DNA of 64,000 nt from Alphaproteobacteria bacterium (GTDB lineage: Bacteria > Pseudomonadota > Alphaproteobacteria > Micropepsales > Micropepsaceae), in NCBI GenBank assembly GCA_020852655.1, contig JADZAI010000057.1, positions 1 to 64,000 of the forward strand. The letters are read 5' to 3'. This document shows positions 33,619 through 42,082 of this stretch, in pieces (position 1 is the first letter of the stretch; each line of letters opens with the position of its first letter). Both the position numbers and the translations under genes were made by a program. The notes below the pieces were generated by a model. That model made no database searches, was not told the origin of the DNA, and worked only from the letters and a program-made list of their open reading frames with translations.

Positions 33619-34473
33619 ATGTCAGAGAGCGCGGCGCGGCCGCAGCGCCGCGCGCTCGAGCTTGCCGATGGCCCGGTGAGCCTGCTCGACTGGGGCGGGG
33701 CCGGGCCGTCCGTGCATTTCACGCACGCCAACGGCTTCAATGCCGAAACCTATGCGCCGATCCTTGCGCCGCTGGCGGACGAAGCGCACCTCTTCGCCAG
33801 CGACCTACGGGGGCACGGCTTCACCGCGCTGCCGGCCGACCCTGCGACGCACACGACCTGGCTGACCTATCCGGCCGACCTCATCCGCGTGCTCGACGCG
33901 ATCGGGGTCGGCCCTTACGTGCTCGCCGGCCATTCGATGGGCGGCACGACGAGCCTCCTCGTCGCGGCACAGCGGCCGGACCTGGTGAAGGCGCTGGTGC
34001 TGTTCGAACCTGTCGCGCGCGAATTCCCGCCCAATATCGACATCGAGAATTCGCCTTACGTGCAGAGCGCGGTGCGCCGCCGCGCGGTCTTCGCGGATGA
34101 GGCGACGGCCCGGCGCGCCTATACGGGCCGCGGCGCCTTCCGCACCTGGCCGGACGAGACGCTCGACGCCTATCTGCGCGGCGGGCTGAAGCCGGATGCG
34201 GAGGGGGTGCGGCTCGCCTGCGATCCCAAATGGGAGGCGCAGAACTTCCGCCTCGGCCCGTCCGGCGTGCGCGCCGCGATCGCGAAGCTGCAATGTCCGA
34301 TCACCGTGTTCGCCGGGACCGAGAACTCGACCACGGGTACGGAGATATTGGCGCTGATCCGCGAGCAGCATCCGACCGCCCGGATCGAAGTCATCGAAGG
34401 CGCGACGCATTTCCTGCCGATGGAACACCCAGACCTGGTGCGCGGCGCGATCCGCGCGGCGATCAGCCGATAA
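33619..34473 (+). CDS. Alpha/beta hydrolase
   Basis: A 284-residue alpha/beta-fold hydrolase. The oxyanion-hole region is His-Ala-Asn-Gly-Phe-Asn (about 34-39), the nucleophile elbow GHSMGG, and the His of the triad is in Gly-Ala-Thr-His-Phe-Leu-Pro-Met. A cap domain (about 140-210) is Arg/Tyr-rich. It belongs to the broad esterase/epoxide-hydrolase-like group; the substrate cannot be inferred. The start is 10 bases after the secreted-protein gene. The 3' end overlaps the convergent thioesterase gene by 11 bases. Confidence 0.9.
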   Translation: MSESAARPQRRALELADGPVSLLDWGGAGPSVHFTHANGFNAETYAPILAPLADEAHLFASDLRGHGFTALPADPATHTTWLTYPADLIRVLDAIGVGPYVLAGHSMGGTTSLLVAAQRPDLVKALVLFEPVAREFPPNIDIENSPYVQSAVRRRAVFADEATARRAYTGRGAFRTWPDETLDAYLRGGLKPDAEGVRLACDPKWEAQNFRLGPSGVRAAIAKLQCPITVFAGTENSTTGTEILALIREQHPTARIEVIEGATHFLPMEHPDLVRGAIRAAISR

Positions 34474-35296
34474 GCTTCCGCGCTGCGGTCGCGACACGCT
34501 CCGGCAGCGCGATCGGGCGCCGGTCGGCGCGGTCGAGGAAGAGCGCGGCGCCGGCGGCGGCGGCCACCATCTCGTCCGTCTCCGCGTCGAACAGCCAGTG
34601 GCGGAAGCGTATGGTCTTGCTCGACGCGGCGACGACCCGCGTGAGCAGCCGCACCAGCGAACCTGCGGGCGGCTTCGCGCCGTAGCGGATGCGGTATTCC
34701 AGCGTCGCGGTCGCCAGATTGGCTTCGCGCTGCCAGGCGCGCGGCGCATCCAGCATCGCCCAGAGATGACCCTGCGCTTCCGAAAACCGCGCCATCACGC
34801 CGCGCGGCGCGAGGCGGCCGTCGGGATCGCAATGCACCTGCTGCACCGCGTTGCGGATCGTCTCGCGAAAACCGCTTGTGGCACTGAGCGCACCGTCGCC
34901 TTCCGCACCGGGCTCGAGGCCGCCGGTGCCCGGATCGCCGTCGAACAATTCGGGCGAGGTGACAGCCGCGTGATGCACCGTCGCGTCCACGCGCGCGCAG
35001 ACGGCGCCCAGCCCGTTGCGCACTTCGAGATAGGCGTCGAGCGTCGTTCCTGTGAAATGCGTCGTGCCGCCGGCAATCTCGACGAGATCGCTGACATGCA
35101 TCTCCTTCACGAAGCGCACGCGGTGCTGCGCGACCCGCGCCTGCTGGCGCTGGGCCCGGTCGAGACCGAGCCGGGCCAGCAATCCCTCCAGCGCCTCCGA
35201 CGCCTTGGCGACGTAGAACTGGACGTTCATGTGGCCCATCTCGTCGCAGTCCCAGGCGTTGACGTAGCCGCGATAGACGACAGGAAGTTCGCTCAT
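34463..35296 (-). CDS. Double-hotdog acyl-CoA thioesterase family protein
   Basis: A 277-residue protein with two hotdog folds in tandem. The first contains the YbgC-type catalytic segment Trp-Asp-Cys-Asp-Glu-Met-Gly-His-Met-Asn (about 15-24). The second (about 170-277) has Ala-Thr-Ala-Thr-Leu-Glu-Tyr-Arg-Ile-Arg-Tyr and Phe-Asp-Ala-Glu-Thr. Such proteins hydrolyse fatty acyl-CoA to free acid and CoA. It follows the crotonase at 35347 on the same strand (50-base gap), suggesting a joint role in acyl-CoA turnover. It could also be a dehydratase-like hotdog; the YbgC motif favours thioesterase. Confidence 0.85.
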   Translation of the reverse strand: MSELPVVYRGYVNAWDCDEMGHMNVQFYVAKASEALEGLLARLGLDRAQRQQARVAQHRVRFVKEMHVSDLVEIAGGTTHFTGTTLDAYLEVRNGLGAVCARVDATVHHAAVTSPELFDGDPGTGGLEPGAEGDGALSATSGFRETIRNAVQQVHCDPDGRLAPRGVMARFSEAQGHLWAMLDAPRAWQREANLATATLEYRIRYGAKPPAGSLVRLLTRVVAASSKTIRFRHWLFDAETDEMVAAAAGAALFLDRADRRPIALPERVATAARKLIG

Positions 35297-35346
35297 CCCC
35301 GGGTGTTAGCCGACCGACCCCGGCTGCCTCAACGAGGATGTGAGGC

Positions 35347-36222
35347 TCAGACGCGCCCGAACGGCTTCGAAGCGTCGGGCGCAATCGGTTCGCCGCCGTC
35401 GCGCGCCTTCACCGCCGCCTTGAAGCCTTCCGCTTCGGCCAGTCGCTTGAACCAGGTGCCTTCCGGCGAATGGCGCGCGATGCCGTCGAACAGCGCGCTC
35501 ATGACCTGGCTCTGGTGCAGGCCCTGCGCCTCGACACTCTGGTTGACGACGATCTTCGACATCATGAGCTGGTTCTTGGGAACCGCTGCGATGCGCTGCG
35601 CCAGCGCCGCGACACGGGCATCGAGGTCGGCCTCGGGCACCGCCTCCAGCGCAAGGCCGATCGCCGCCGCCTCGCGGCCTTCGATCAGGTCGCCGGTGAA
35701 GAGCAGGCGCTTCGCCTGCTGGATGCCCACGCGGTGCGCCCACCAGCCGGTCGAGGGAATGCCCCAGACGCGCGCGGGCGGATACCCGATCTTGGCGTCC
35801 TCGGCCATCACGAGCAGGTCGCAGGAGAGCGCGATGTCGCTGCCGCCGGCGACTGCATAGCCGCGCACCTTGGCGATCGTCGGCTTGTGGCAGGTGAAGA
35901 GCGCCGCGAAGTCCTGGCTGTTGCGGTACATCATCGCGAAATCGACCATCGGGTCCCACGGCCCTTCGGTCACGTCCTGGCCGCCGGCCGCCTTGTCGGG
36001 ACTCGCTGCGGCCAGTTCGAGGTCGTAGCCGGCGCAGAAGGCCCGGCCGGCGCCGGTGACGACGATGACATGCACGTCGTTGTCGCGGCTTGCGCGTTCC
36101 ACGGCCTCGCGGATTTCCCGCGGCATGGGGCCGGAGATCGCATTCAGGCGCTCGGGCCGATTAAGCGTGATGGTCGCGACGCGGCCGCTGGTCGCATAGG
36201 CGATGGTGGAGAATGCCGTCAT
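35347..36222 (-). CDS. Enoyl-CoA hydratase/isomerase family protein
   Basis: A 291-residue crotonase. Oxyanion-hole sequences are Ala-Phe-Cys-Ala-Gly-Tyr-Asp-Leu and Val-Ala-Gly-Gly-Ser-Asp-Ile-Ala. The region of the second catalytic residue reads [10 protein letters not shown], without the canonical Glu. A 20-residue insertion (about 75-95, Asp/Gly-rich) sits in the loop before the active site. A classical hydratase is therefore uncertain. It is probably the first gene of a unit with the thioesterase downstream. Confidence 0.88.
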   Translation of the reverse strand: MTAFSTIAYATSGRVATITLNRPERLNAISGPMPREIREAVERASRDNDVHVIVVTGAGRAFCAGYDLELAAASPDKAAGGQDVTEGPWDPMVDFAMMYRNSQDFAALFTCHKPTIAKVRGYAVAGGSDIALSCDLLVMAEDAKIGYPPARVWGIPSTGWWAHRVGIQQAKRLLFTGDLIEGREAAAIGLALEAVPEADLDARVAALAQRIAAVPKNQLMMSKIVVNQSVEAQGLHQSQVMSALFDGIARHSPEGTWFKRLAEAEGFKAAVKARDGGEPIAPDASKPFGRV

Positions 36223-36271
36223 GGCCGCTCAGCGTACTCCCTGGTGCTGCGCTCAGCCAAGGTGGATGGGA

Positions 36272-36302
36272 CGCGCGCGGAGGCGGCTTTCTTCCGCGCG
36301 CG
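36272..36302 (-). terminator. Hairpin downstream of the glycine-rich gene
   Basis: Arms CGCGCGCGGA (36272-36281) and TCCGCGCGCG (36293-36302) are exact complements over 10 bp with an 11-base loop. It lies 12 bases after the stop of the glycine-rich gene on the minus strand. It has no U-tract. Confidence 0.5.
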
Positions 36303-36314
36303 TTGCCGCAGCCG

Positions 36315-36695
36315 TCAGCCTGCCGACTTCTTGCCGGGGATCAGCCCGCCCAGGATGCCGCCGCCGATGCCGCCGCCGATGAGGCCGCTGAGCAGGGACA
36401 TGATGTCGAAATGGCCGCCCGTGAGGATCGGCAGCAAGGCGCCGATGCCGCTGGACAACCCGCCGGAGATGACGCCGCCGATCGCCTTGGTCATCGCTTC
36501 GCCGGTGCTGGTGGCTCCGGTGACGGCGCCGGCGACGGCCCCTGAGCCGACATTGGCCACGCCAAGTCCAAGCCCGCCGAGATTGATCCCGAGTCCGGCA
36601 AGCGCCGAACCGATGCCGGGAATGAAGTTCAGCACCGCCTGAATGACGACGCCGACAATGGTGCCCAATCCTACGCCTTTGGTGTCGATACCCAT
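36315..36695 (-). CDS. Glycine-rich hydrophobic protein with glycine-zipper-like pattern
   Basis: A 126-residue protein, 37 of whose residues are glycine (29 percent). Two hydrophobic stretches dominate: about 8-60, with repeated Gly-x-Gly and Gly-Leu-Gly spacing, and about 97-120, with Ile-Gly-Gly-Gly-Ile-Gly-Gly-Gly. There is no signal peptide or charged membrane anchor. A ribosome binding site (GGGGGAGTAAAC) directly precedes the ATG, so it is a real gene despite its odd composition. Gly-zipper patterns occur in membrane-inserting, pore-forming and bacteriocin-like peptides, but nothing here proves such a role. It stands alone between a crotonase and the VWA gene. Confidence 0.7.
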   Translation of the reverse strand: MGIDTKGVGLGTIVGVVIQAVLNFIPGIGSALAGLGINLGGLGLGVANVGSGAVAGAVTGATSTGEAMTKAIGGVISGGLSSGIGALLPILTGGHFDIMSLLSGLIGGGIGGGILGGLIPGKKSAG

Positions 36696-36874
36696 GGTTG
36701 TTTACTCCCCCTAGAGCCCGGAGCTGGCTGCCCTGGCGCAGGGAAGCCTGTCACAGGGAACCACGGGAACCGACGCGGCGATCCGCCGCACGCCAGCCCC
36801 TCCATGCGCCGGCTGACTCAATGCACACGGAGGGGCTGACGCCGCGCGGCGCGCCGCGCCGACCTCAGAGCCGT

Positions 36875-38599
36875 CTATTCGGTTCCGGTGTTCATCGTCA
36901 GCGGCGGCAGTCCGGACGCACTCTGCGCGAGGCGCACCATATTCAGGAATTCCGCCCGGTAGCCGAACGAGTCGGCGCCCTTTCCAGCCTGGCCGAGCGC
37001 GAGCACGTCCTTGTACCCGAACGACTTGAGATAGGGATCGCCGCGCAGGATCTGGCCGAAACCGGCGACGGCGGCGGCGAACTTCATGTCGCCCGGGATG
37101 ACGTCGACGGTCATGCGTACGTCGCTCTGGGTGACCGGCCGTTCGATCAGCTTGGAGGCCGTTTCGCCGGGCAGCTTGTAGCGCATCTTCAGATAGGCGA
37201 TCTCGTTGCAGTTCGCGGCGGCCGGGGCGGGTGACGGCGCGTAGCGCAGTGGGCCGGTCAGGCGTGCGTTGCTGCCGACCGGCGTGATCTCGTACAGCGC
37301 CGTCACGCGATGGCCGGCGCCGATGTCGCCCGCGTCGACCTTGTCGTTGTTGAAGTCGGCGGTCTCGAGCATGCGCGTCTCGTAGCCGATGAGGCGATAC
37401 TCGGCGACGCAGGACGGATTGAACTCGACCTGGAACTTGACGTCGCCCGCGATCGTGAAGAGCGTGCCGGCCATCTCGTCGACCAGCACCTTGCGCGCCT
37501 CGTTCAGCGTGTCGATGTAGGACGCATTGCCGTTGCCCGCCTGGGCAAGCTTCTGCATCATGACGTCGTTGTAGTTGCCCTGGCCGAAGCCGAGGACGGT
37601 CAGCGTGACGCCGGTGTCGCGTTCGCGCGACACGAAATCCTCCAGCGCCTCGGGGTCGGTGATGCCGACGTTGAAGTCGCCGTCGGTCGCCAGGATGACG
37701 CGGTTGACGCCGCCCTTGATCATGTTCGCTTCGGCGAGTTCGTAGGCACGCCGGATGCCTTCGCCGCCGGCCGTCGAGCCGCCGGACTGGAGATTGTTGA
37801 TCGCCTGGATGATCTTCGCGGTGTCGCTGCCCGAAGTCGGCTCCAGCACGACGCCGGCGTTGCCGGCGTAGGCGACGATCGAGATGCGGTCCTGCGCCGT
37901 CATCTCCTTCGCCAGCATCGACAGCGCCTTCTGCACCAGCGGCAGCTTGTTCGGTTCACCCATGGAGCCGGAGACGTCGATGAGGAAGACGAGGTTGGAG
38001 GGCGGCCGCTCGCCCTGTGGCAGGCCGTAGCCCTGGATGCCGACATGGAGGATCTGCGTGCCGGTGTTCCACGGCGTGGGATAAACCGCCACGGTGGGAG
38101 CGAAGGGCTTCTCCTTCGTGTCCGGCACGGCGTAGGCGTAGTCGAAATAATTGACCATTTCCTCGATGCGCACGGCATCCTTCGGCGGCAGCGTGCCGTC
38201 GGTCAGGAAGCGCCGCACATTCGCGTAGCTTGCGGTGTCGACATCGGCCGAGAAGGTGGAGACGGGGTCCTCGGCGACGATCTTCACCGGGTTCGGCGTC
38301 GCGTCCTCGTAGCGCTCGGTATTGGTGGGCGGGGGCACGTAGGCGTAACCGCCATAGGCATTGGTATCGGCCACCGAAGGCGCCGCCCGCATCTTGACGG
38401 CGCGGCCGGCTGAAGCCTCGGCCTTGTCCACGGTTTGCGCGGGCAGGGTGGTCGGTGCCGGTGCGGGCGCGGGTTCAATGGGCGTGCCCACGCGGTCGTC
38501 GCCCCGCTTGTTTTCGGCGGTGCTCAGCGGACTACAGGCGGCAAGGGCGGAAACGGACAGCAGCAGGGCCGGCATGAGCCGGTGCAGTGAAGAAACCAT
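36875..38599 (-). CDS. VWA-domain lipoprotein (YfbK-like)
   Basis: A 574-residue lipoprotein. The signal ends in Leu-Ala-Ala-Cys (Cys22), then a Pro/Ala-rich spacer to about residue 90. An N-terminal YfbK-associated domain (Thr-Phe-Ser-Ala-Asp-Val-Asp-Thr-Ala-Ser-Tyr) leads to the von Willebrand factor A domain with MIDAS motif Asp-Val-Ser-Gly-Ser-Met-Gly (about 210) and the Thr-Asp-Gly-Asp-Phe-Asn element. The C-terminal domain is DUF3520-like. YfbK-type proteins are envelope VWA lipoproteins of unclear role. The neighbour at 38702 (a small exported protein) is on the same strand 102 bases upstream. Confidence 0.92.
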   Translation of the reverse strand: MVSSLHRLMPALLLSVSALAACSPLSTAENKRGDDRVGTPIEPAPAPAPTTLPAQTVDKAEASAGRAVKMRAAPSVADTNAYGGYAYVPPPTNTERYEDATPNPVKIVAEDPVSTFSADVDTASYANVRRFLTDGTLPPKDAVRIEEMVNYFDYAYAVPDTKEKPFAPTVAVYPTPWNTGTQILHVGIQGYGLPQGERPPSNLVFLIDVSGSMGEPNKLPLVQKALSMLAKEMTAQDRISIVAYAGNAGVVLEPTSGSDTAKIIQAINNLQSGGSTAGGEGIRRAYELAEANMIKGGVNRVILATDGDFNVGITDPEALEDFVSRERDTGVTLTVLGFGQGNYNDVMMQKLAQAGNGNASYIDTLNEARKVLVDEMAGTLFTIAGDVKFQVEFNPSCVAEYRLIGYETRMLETADFNNDKVDAGDIGAGHRVTALYEITPVGSNARLTGPLRYAPSPAPAAANCNEIAYLKMRYKLPGETASKLIERPVTQSDVRMTVDVIPGDMKFAAAVAGFGQILRGDPYLKSFGYKDVLALGQAGKGADSFGYRAEFLNMVRLAQSASGLPPLTMNTGTE

Positions 38600-38701
38600 G
38601 TGGTCTTCCCCAGGCGAGAGACGTCAGCCGATGACGTCACGCTGGGTGGCGAATGAGCCGCCGCTTGGGCCGAGTTGGGGCGGGAATAAGGCGCCGAACG
38701 C

Positions 38702-39052
38702 CTAACGCGACGCGGCGATGCTGACCAACTGGTTGTAGGTGTTGCCGATCGTTTCCTTTTCCTTCTGGTTCGCATTGATGCGGCGCTGGAGCGACGCCTT
38801 CTGCGAATCCGTCAGGCCGCCATCCTTGGGCTTGGCGGGGTTGTCGATCAGGTGAAGCAGGCAGGACTGGTAGGCGTCGGAGTCGGCGATGAACGCTTCC
38901 ACTTCGGCCTTCACGGCGCGGAGGTCGGCCTTCGTCACCGTGGCCGGGTCGGGCAGGACCGGGCCATACGGTTCCTGGCATTCCTCGCCGACGGCGAAGG
39001 CAGGTCCCGTCAGGCACAGGGCTGCGGCAATGGCGAAGGCGGCGCGGCGCAT
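38702..39052 (-). CDS. Small exported protein of unknown function
   Basis: A 116-residue protein. A clear signal peptide (1-20, Met-Arg-Arg then Ala-rich, ending Ala-Phe-Ala) precedes a mature chain of about 96 residues with two cysteines (Glu-Cys-Gln and Ser-Cys-Leu) that could form a disulfide. The mature part is helical and rich in Gln/Lys/Ala, with the C-terminus Ile-Gly-Asn-Thr-Tyr-Asn-Gln-Leu. The ATG at 39052 with GGGGAG before it is preferred to 39091. No family is recognised. Confidence 0.75.
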   Translation of the reverse strand: MRRAAFAIAAALCLTGPAFAVGEECQEPYGPVLPDPATVTKADLRAVKAEVEAFIADSDAYQSCLLHLIDNPAKPKDGGLTDSQKASLQRRINANQKEKETIGNTYNQLVSIAASR

Positions 39053-39170
39053 GATCGAACTCCCCAGCTTGCGGCGCATAGTAAAGGCCACGCCAATGCG
39101 GCGCGATCAAGGCTTGCGCCGTGCGCTTTTGTGGCACGGTCGCTGAACGGAGGTTGAACGCGTGGAACCG

Positions 39171-39509
39171 TCAATCCCGGCGTTCGAAACTATAGGCCCG
39201 CTCCACCCGTGCCACGCGGGTCCGGTAGGCCGCATACCAGCGCTCGCGGCCCAGCGCCTGCGCCGCTGCGTGCTCGGCGACCTGCTTCCAGGCGAGGACC
39301 GAGGCCTCGTCGCGCCAGTAGGAGACCGTGATGCCGAGGCCGTCCCGGACGCTCTCGACACCGAGGAAGCCCGGTTGCCTGGCCGCCAGCTCCGTCATCC
39401 TCGCGGCCATGGCGGCGTAGCCCTTGTCGCCGTCGGTCCGCAGCGACGTGAAGATCACGGCGTAGTAGGGCGGTTCCGGCGTCTGCGCGATCGCGTCCCC
39501 GTCGCTCAT
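39171..39509 (-). CDS. Antibiotic biosynthesis monooxygenase (ABM) domain protein
   Basis: A 112-residue dimeric alpha/beta-barrel protein of the ABM/DUF2188-like group: Tyr-Ala-Val-Ile-Phe-Thr-Ser, Met-Ala-Ala-Arg-Met-x-Glu-Leu-Ala, Gln-Pro-Gly-Phe-Leu-Gly-x-Glu-Ser and Tyr-Trp-Arg-Asp-Glu-Ala. Members are heme oxygenase-like or monooxygenase-like, often with no known substrate. It is the last gene of the 39-41 kb unit; its ATG overlaps the TGA of the DJ-1/PfpI gene. Confidence 0.82.
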   Translation of the reverse strand: MSDGDAIAQTPEPPYYAVIFTSLRTDGDKGYAAMAARMTELAARQPGFLGVESVRDGLGITVSYWRDEASVLAWKQVAEHAAAQALGRERWYAAYRTRVARVERAYSFERRD

Positions 39510-40129
39510 GCGGGGCCGAGGTCGAAGCCCTGATATGGCGGGGCGGGGTCGTATTGCATGGCCTTCTGCGTCGCACGTGCGATCTCCGGTGACCAGATCT
39601 GGCCGACCAGCCACAACGCCATGTCGATGCCGGCCGAGACGCCGGCGGCGGTGACGACATTGCCGTCGCGCACCCAGCGGGCGTCGGCGCGTACCTCCCT
39701 GGCCTCGCCGCGCTGGCGCAGCGCCTCGACGAAGGCCCAGTAGGTGGTGACCGTCCTGCCCTTCGCCGGCCCCGCCGCCGTCAGCAGCATCGATCCAGTG
39801 CAGACGCTGGTGACCCAGGTCGCGGTCTCGGCGGCGGTGCGAATCCAGTCCAGCATCGCCGGGTTCTCGACCTCCCGCCGCGTTCCCATGCCGCCGGGGA
39901 CCAGGAAGACGTCGGCCTTCGGCGCATCGGCGAAGCTGTGGTCGGCGACGACACGCATGCCCTTGGCGGATTTCACTGTGCCGCCCTTCTCCGCGACCGT
40001 GAAGACGTGCGGCGCCGCGGCGTCGGACTTCAGATAGGCGAGGGCCGGCTTCACCATGGTGAAGACCTCCCACGGGCCGACGAAATCCAGCTCTTCGGCG
40101 TCTTCGAACAGGACGATGGCGATATTCAT
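39506..40129 (-). CDS. DJ-1/PfpI family (GATase1-like) protein
   Basis: A 207-residue protein with the class I glutamine-amidotransferase-like fold. It begins MNIAIVLFEDAEELDFVGP, typical of the isonitrile hydratase/InhA-type branch. The nucleophile elbow is Ser-Val-Cys-Thr-Gly-Ser, and a Glu early in the sequence would complete the acid/base pair. It could be an isonitrile hydratase, glyoxalase-like enzyme or deglycase; this cannot be decided here. It overlaps the DUF1272 gene and the ABM gene by 4 bases on each side. It is one of three such domains in this 2.6-kb cluster. Confidence 0.88.
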   Translation of the reverse strand: MNIAIVLFEDAEELDFVGPWEVFTMVKPALAYLKSDAAAPHVFTVAEKGGTVKSAKGMRVVADHSFADAPKADVFLVPGGMGTRREVENPAMLDWIRTAAETATWVTSVCTGSMLLTAAGPAKGRTVTTYWAFVEALRQRGEAREVRADARWVRDGNVVTAAGVSAGIDMALWLVGQIWSPEIARATQKAMQYDPAPPYQGFDLGPA

Positions 40130-40359
40130 GGGATGGGCCTCACGATGCGCCTGGTCGACGCGGGATATTTCTCGAGCGCGACCGCGGGGCGGATGGGCCG
40201 CAGCTCCAGCTTGCCGGTGCAGTTGGGGCAATGCCCGTTCAGCCTGCCGTCGGCGCACGCCGCACAGAAGGTGCATTCGAACGAGCAGATGCGTGCGTCG
40301 GGACTACCGGGCGGCAGGTCACAGTCGCAGGCCTCGCAATTGGGTCTGAGCTCGAGCAT
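40126..40359 (-). CDS. DUF1272 zinc-ribbon-like protein
   Basis: A 77-residue protein with nine cysteines, all within residues 8-47: C8, C11, C13, C25, C29, C32, C35, C44 and C47. The sequence Met-Leu-Glu-Leu-Arg-Pro-Asn-Cys-Glu-x-Cys and Phe-Glu-Cys-Thr-Phe-Cys match DUF1272, thought to be a metal-binding domain. It follows the GlxA-type regulator by 10 bases with AAGGAG as ribosome binding site, and overlaps the DJ-1/PfpI gene by ATGA. DUF1272 is known as a neighbour of PfpI-type proteins; the function is unknown. Confidence 0.88.
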   Translation of the reverse strand: MLELRPNCEACDCDLPPGSPDARICSFECTFCAACADGRLNGHCPNCTGKLELRPIRPAVALEKYPASTRRIVRPIP

Positions 40360-40369
40360 GGGGTCTCCT

Positions 40370-41371
40370 TCACGGGCTGGGGCGCTGCGCGGTGGCGAAG
40401 CGGGCGCGGTATTCGGCGGGCGCGACGCCGATCGCGCGCTGGAAGGCGCGGCGCATGGTTTCGGCGCTGGCGAAGCCGCAGGCGGCGGCGACGCGCTCCA
40501 CAGGTGCCCGCGGCGCGGCGAGGCGGCGGCGTGCCGCGTCGACCCGGGCGCGCTGCACGAACTCGGCCGGCGTCGTGTTGAGTTCCTCGCGGAAGGCGCG
40601 GAGCAGCGTGCGCTCCGAAAGGCCGGATGCTTCCGCGAGCGCCGGAACCGACAGGTCCTTCGCGAGATTGGCGGTGATGTAGCGGACCGCCTTGGCCGTG
40701 CGTCCTTCGGCCTGCTGGGCGCTCAATTCGGCGCTGAACTGCGATTGGCCGCCCGGCCGCATCATGTAGAGCACGTGACGGCGCGCGATCTGGAGCGCCG
40801 CTTCGCGGCCGATGTCATGCTCGACCAGCGCGACGGCGAGGTCCATGCCCGCCGTGATACCTGCCGAGGTCCAGATGTCGCCGTCCCGCACATAGATTGC
40901 GTCGGCTTCCACCTGCACCTTGGGGAAGGCCCTCGCCATCGCCGGCGCGGCATTCCAGTGCGTCGCCGCCCGTCGTCCGTCCAGAAGTCCTGCCGCGGCG
41001 AGGATCGCAGAGCCCGAGCACACCGAAGCGATGCGTTGCGCCCGGGTGGCGGCGCGCCGAACGAAGGCGATGAGCGCCGGATTGCGCAGGGCGGCGATGG
41101 TGCCGTCGCCGCCGGCGACCATGAAGGTATGGACCTTGGCGAGCTCGCCGTCCGTGACGTCCCCGAAGGCCCGGTCGGCGACCAGCCGCAAGCCCGCCGT
41201 GGTCGTCAGCGGCCCCGCCTGTTCGGCAACGAGCGTCAGCGCGTAGACCGGCGCCGCGGCGCGGTCGATCTCGTTGGCGGAGGCGAGGATTTCGAGCGGT
41301 CCGGTGACATCGAGGATCTGGCACTGGTCGAAGGCCAGCATCATCACGGCGCGGGTGGTTCGGTCTGCCAT
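40370..41371 (-). CDS. GlxA family transcriptional regulator (DJ-1/PfpI + AraC)
   Basis: A 333-residue regulator. The N-terminal DJ-1/PfpI-like ligand domain covers about 1-190, with Ser-Val-Cys-Ser-Gly-Ser at the elbow position. The C-terminal AraC/XylS DNA-binding domain covers about 225-325, with two helix-turn-helix units (Leu-Ala-Glu-Ala-Ser-Gly-Leu-Ser-Glu-Arg-Thr-Leu-Leu-Arg and Ala-Ala-Cys-Gly-Phe-Ala-Ser-Ala-Glu-Thr). It is the first gene of the unit with DUF1272, DJ-1/PfpI and ABM genes, and is divergent from a second DJ-1/PfpI gene at 41501. It probably controls both sides. Confidence 0.92.
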   Translation of the reverse strand: MADRTTRAVMMLAFDQCQILDVTGPLEILASANEIDRAAAPVYALTLVAEQAGPLTTTAGLRLVADRAFGDVTDGELAKVHTFMVAGGDGTIAALRNPALIAFVRRAATRAQRIASVCSGSAILAAAGLLDGRRAATHWNAAPAMARAFPKVQVEADAIYVRDGDIWTSAGITAGMDLAVALVEHDIGREAALQIARRHVLYMMRPGGQSQFSAELSAQQAEGRTAKAVRYITANLAKDLSVPALAEASGLSERTLLRAFREELNTTPAEFVQRARVDAARRRLAAPRAPVERVAAACGFASAETMRRAFQRAIGVAPAEYRARFATAQRPSP

Positions 41372-41426
41372 GGCGCCACGATAACAGGCGCGGCTCTGGC
41401 GCAAACGACAACAAGCCCACGAATTA

Positions 41427-41453
41427 CGCCAATCGGCGCGTTGCCCATTGGCG
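41427..41453. promoter_or_regulatory. Inverted repeat in the GlxA/PfpI divergent gap
   Basis: CGCCAAT (41427-41433) and ATTGGCG (41447-41453) are exact complements with a 13-base spacer, in the 129-base gap between the GlxA-type regulator and the divergent PfpI gene. It is a possible regulator site. AraC-type proteins more often use direct repeats, so support is weak. Confidence 0.3.
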
Positions 41454-41500
41454 CGACGAGGGCCGCGGCTTTGAATGCCGGCCGCCGAAGGGAGAGACCC

Positions 41501-42076
41501 ATGTCGAAGCGCCTCGCCGTCATCCTGATCGACCGGTTCGCCGACTGGGAGCATGGCTATGCGACCTCGGTGCTCCAGGACTATCTGGGCGGCCAAGTGC
41601 GCTTCTACACGCCGGGCGCACGCGAGGTCGCCTCGGAAGCGGGCATGCGGCCGCGGGCCGACGGCGCCCTCGAAACGCTGACGCCGCAGGCCTTCGACGG
41701 GCTTGCAGTCATCGGATCGTCGGGTTGGTTTCGCGACGACGCGCCCGACATTGGAAGCTTGCTGCGCGAGTCGGTGGATGCCGGCCGAACGGTCGGGCTG
41801 ATCTGCGGCGCGACGCTCGCCGCCGCGCGTGCCGGCCTGTTCGACGCGCGACCGCACACCAGCAACGATCTTGCGACCTTGCAGAAGGTGCCCGCTTATC
41901 GCGGCGCGGCGCAGTATCGCGACGTGCCGCATGCCGTGCGCGACGGCCATCTCGTCAGTGCGGCCGGCTTTGCCCCGCGGAGCTTTGCGTTCGAACTCCT
42001 GACCGACCTGTGCCCCGACAAGGCAACGGAGCTTGGCTTCTTCCGCAAGGAACTGACGGCCGAGCGTTTCGCCTGA
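41501..42076 (+). CDS. DJ-1/PfpI family protein
   Basis: A 191-residue protein of the DJ-1/PfpI superfamily, of a different branch from the 39506-40129 product: it starts MSKRLAVILIDRFADWEHGY and the elbow reads Leu-Ile-Cys-Gly-Ala-Thr. A Glu/Trp motif (Asp-Trp-Glu-His-Gly-Tyr) sits at about 14-20. The ATG at 41501 has AAGGGAGAGACCC before it. It is divergent from the GlxA-type regulator. The enzymatic role is unknown; candidates are hydratase, protease-like or stress functions. The 3' end converges on the methyltransferase with 6 bases between. Confidence 0.86.
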   Translation: MSKRLAVILIDRFADWEHGYATSVLQDYLGGQVRFYTPGAREVASEAGMRPRADGALETLTPQAFDGLAVIGSSGWFRDDAPDIGSLLRESVDAGRTVGLICGATLAAARAGLFDARPHTSNDLATLQKVPAYRGAAQYRDVPHAVRDGHLVSAAGFAPRSFAFELLTDLCPDKATELGFFRKELTAERFA

Positions 42077-42082
42077 GAGGGC

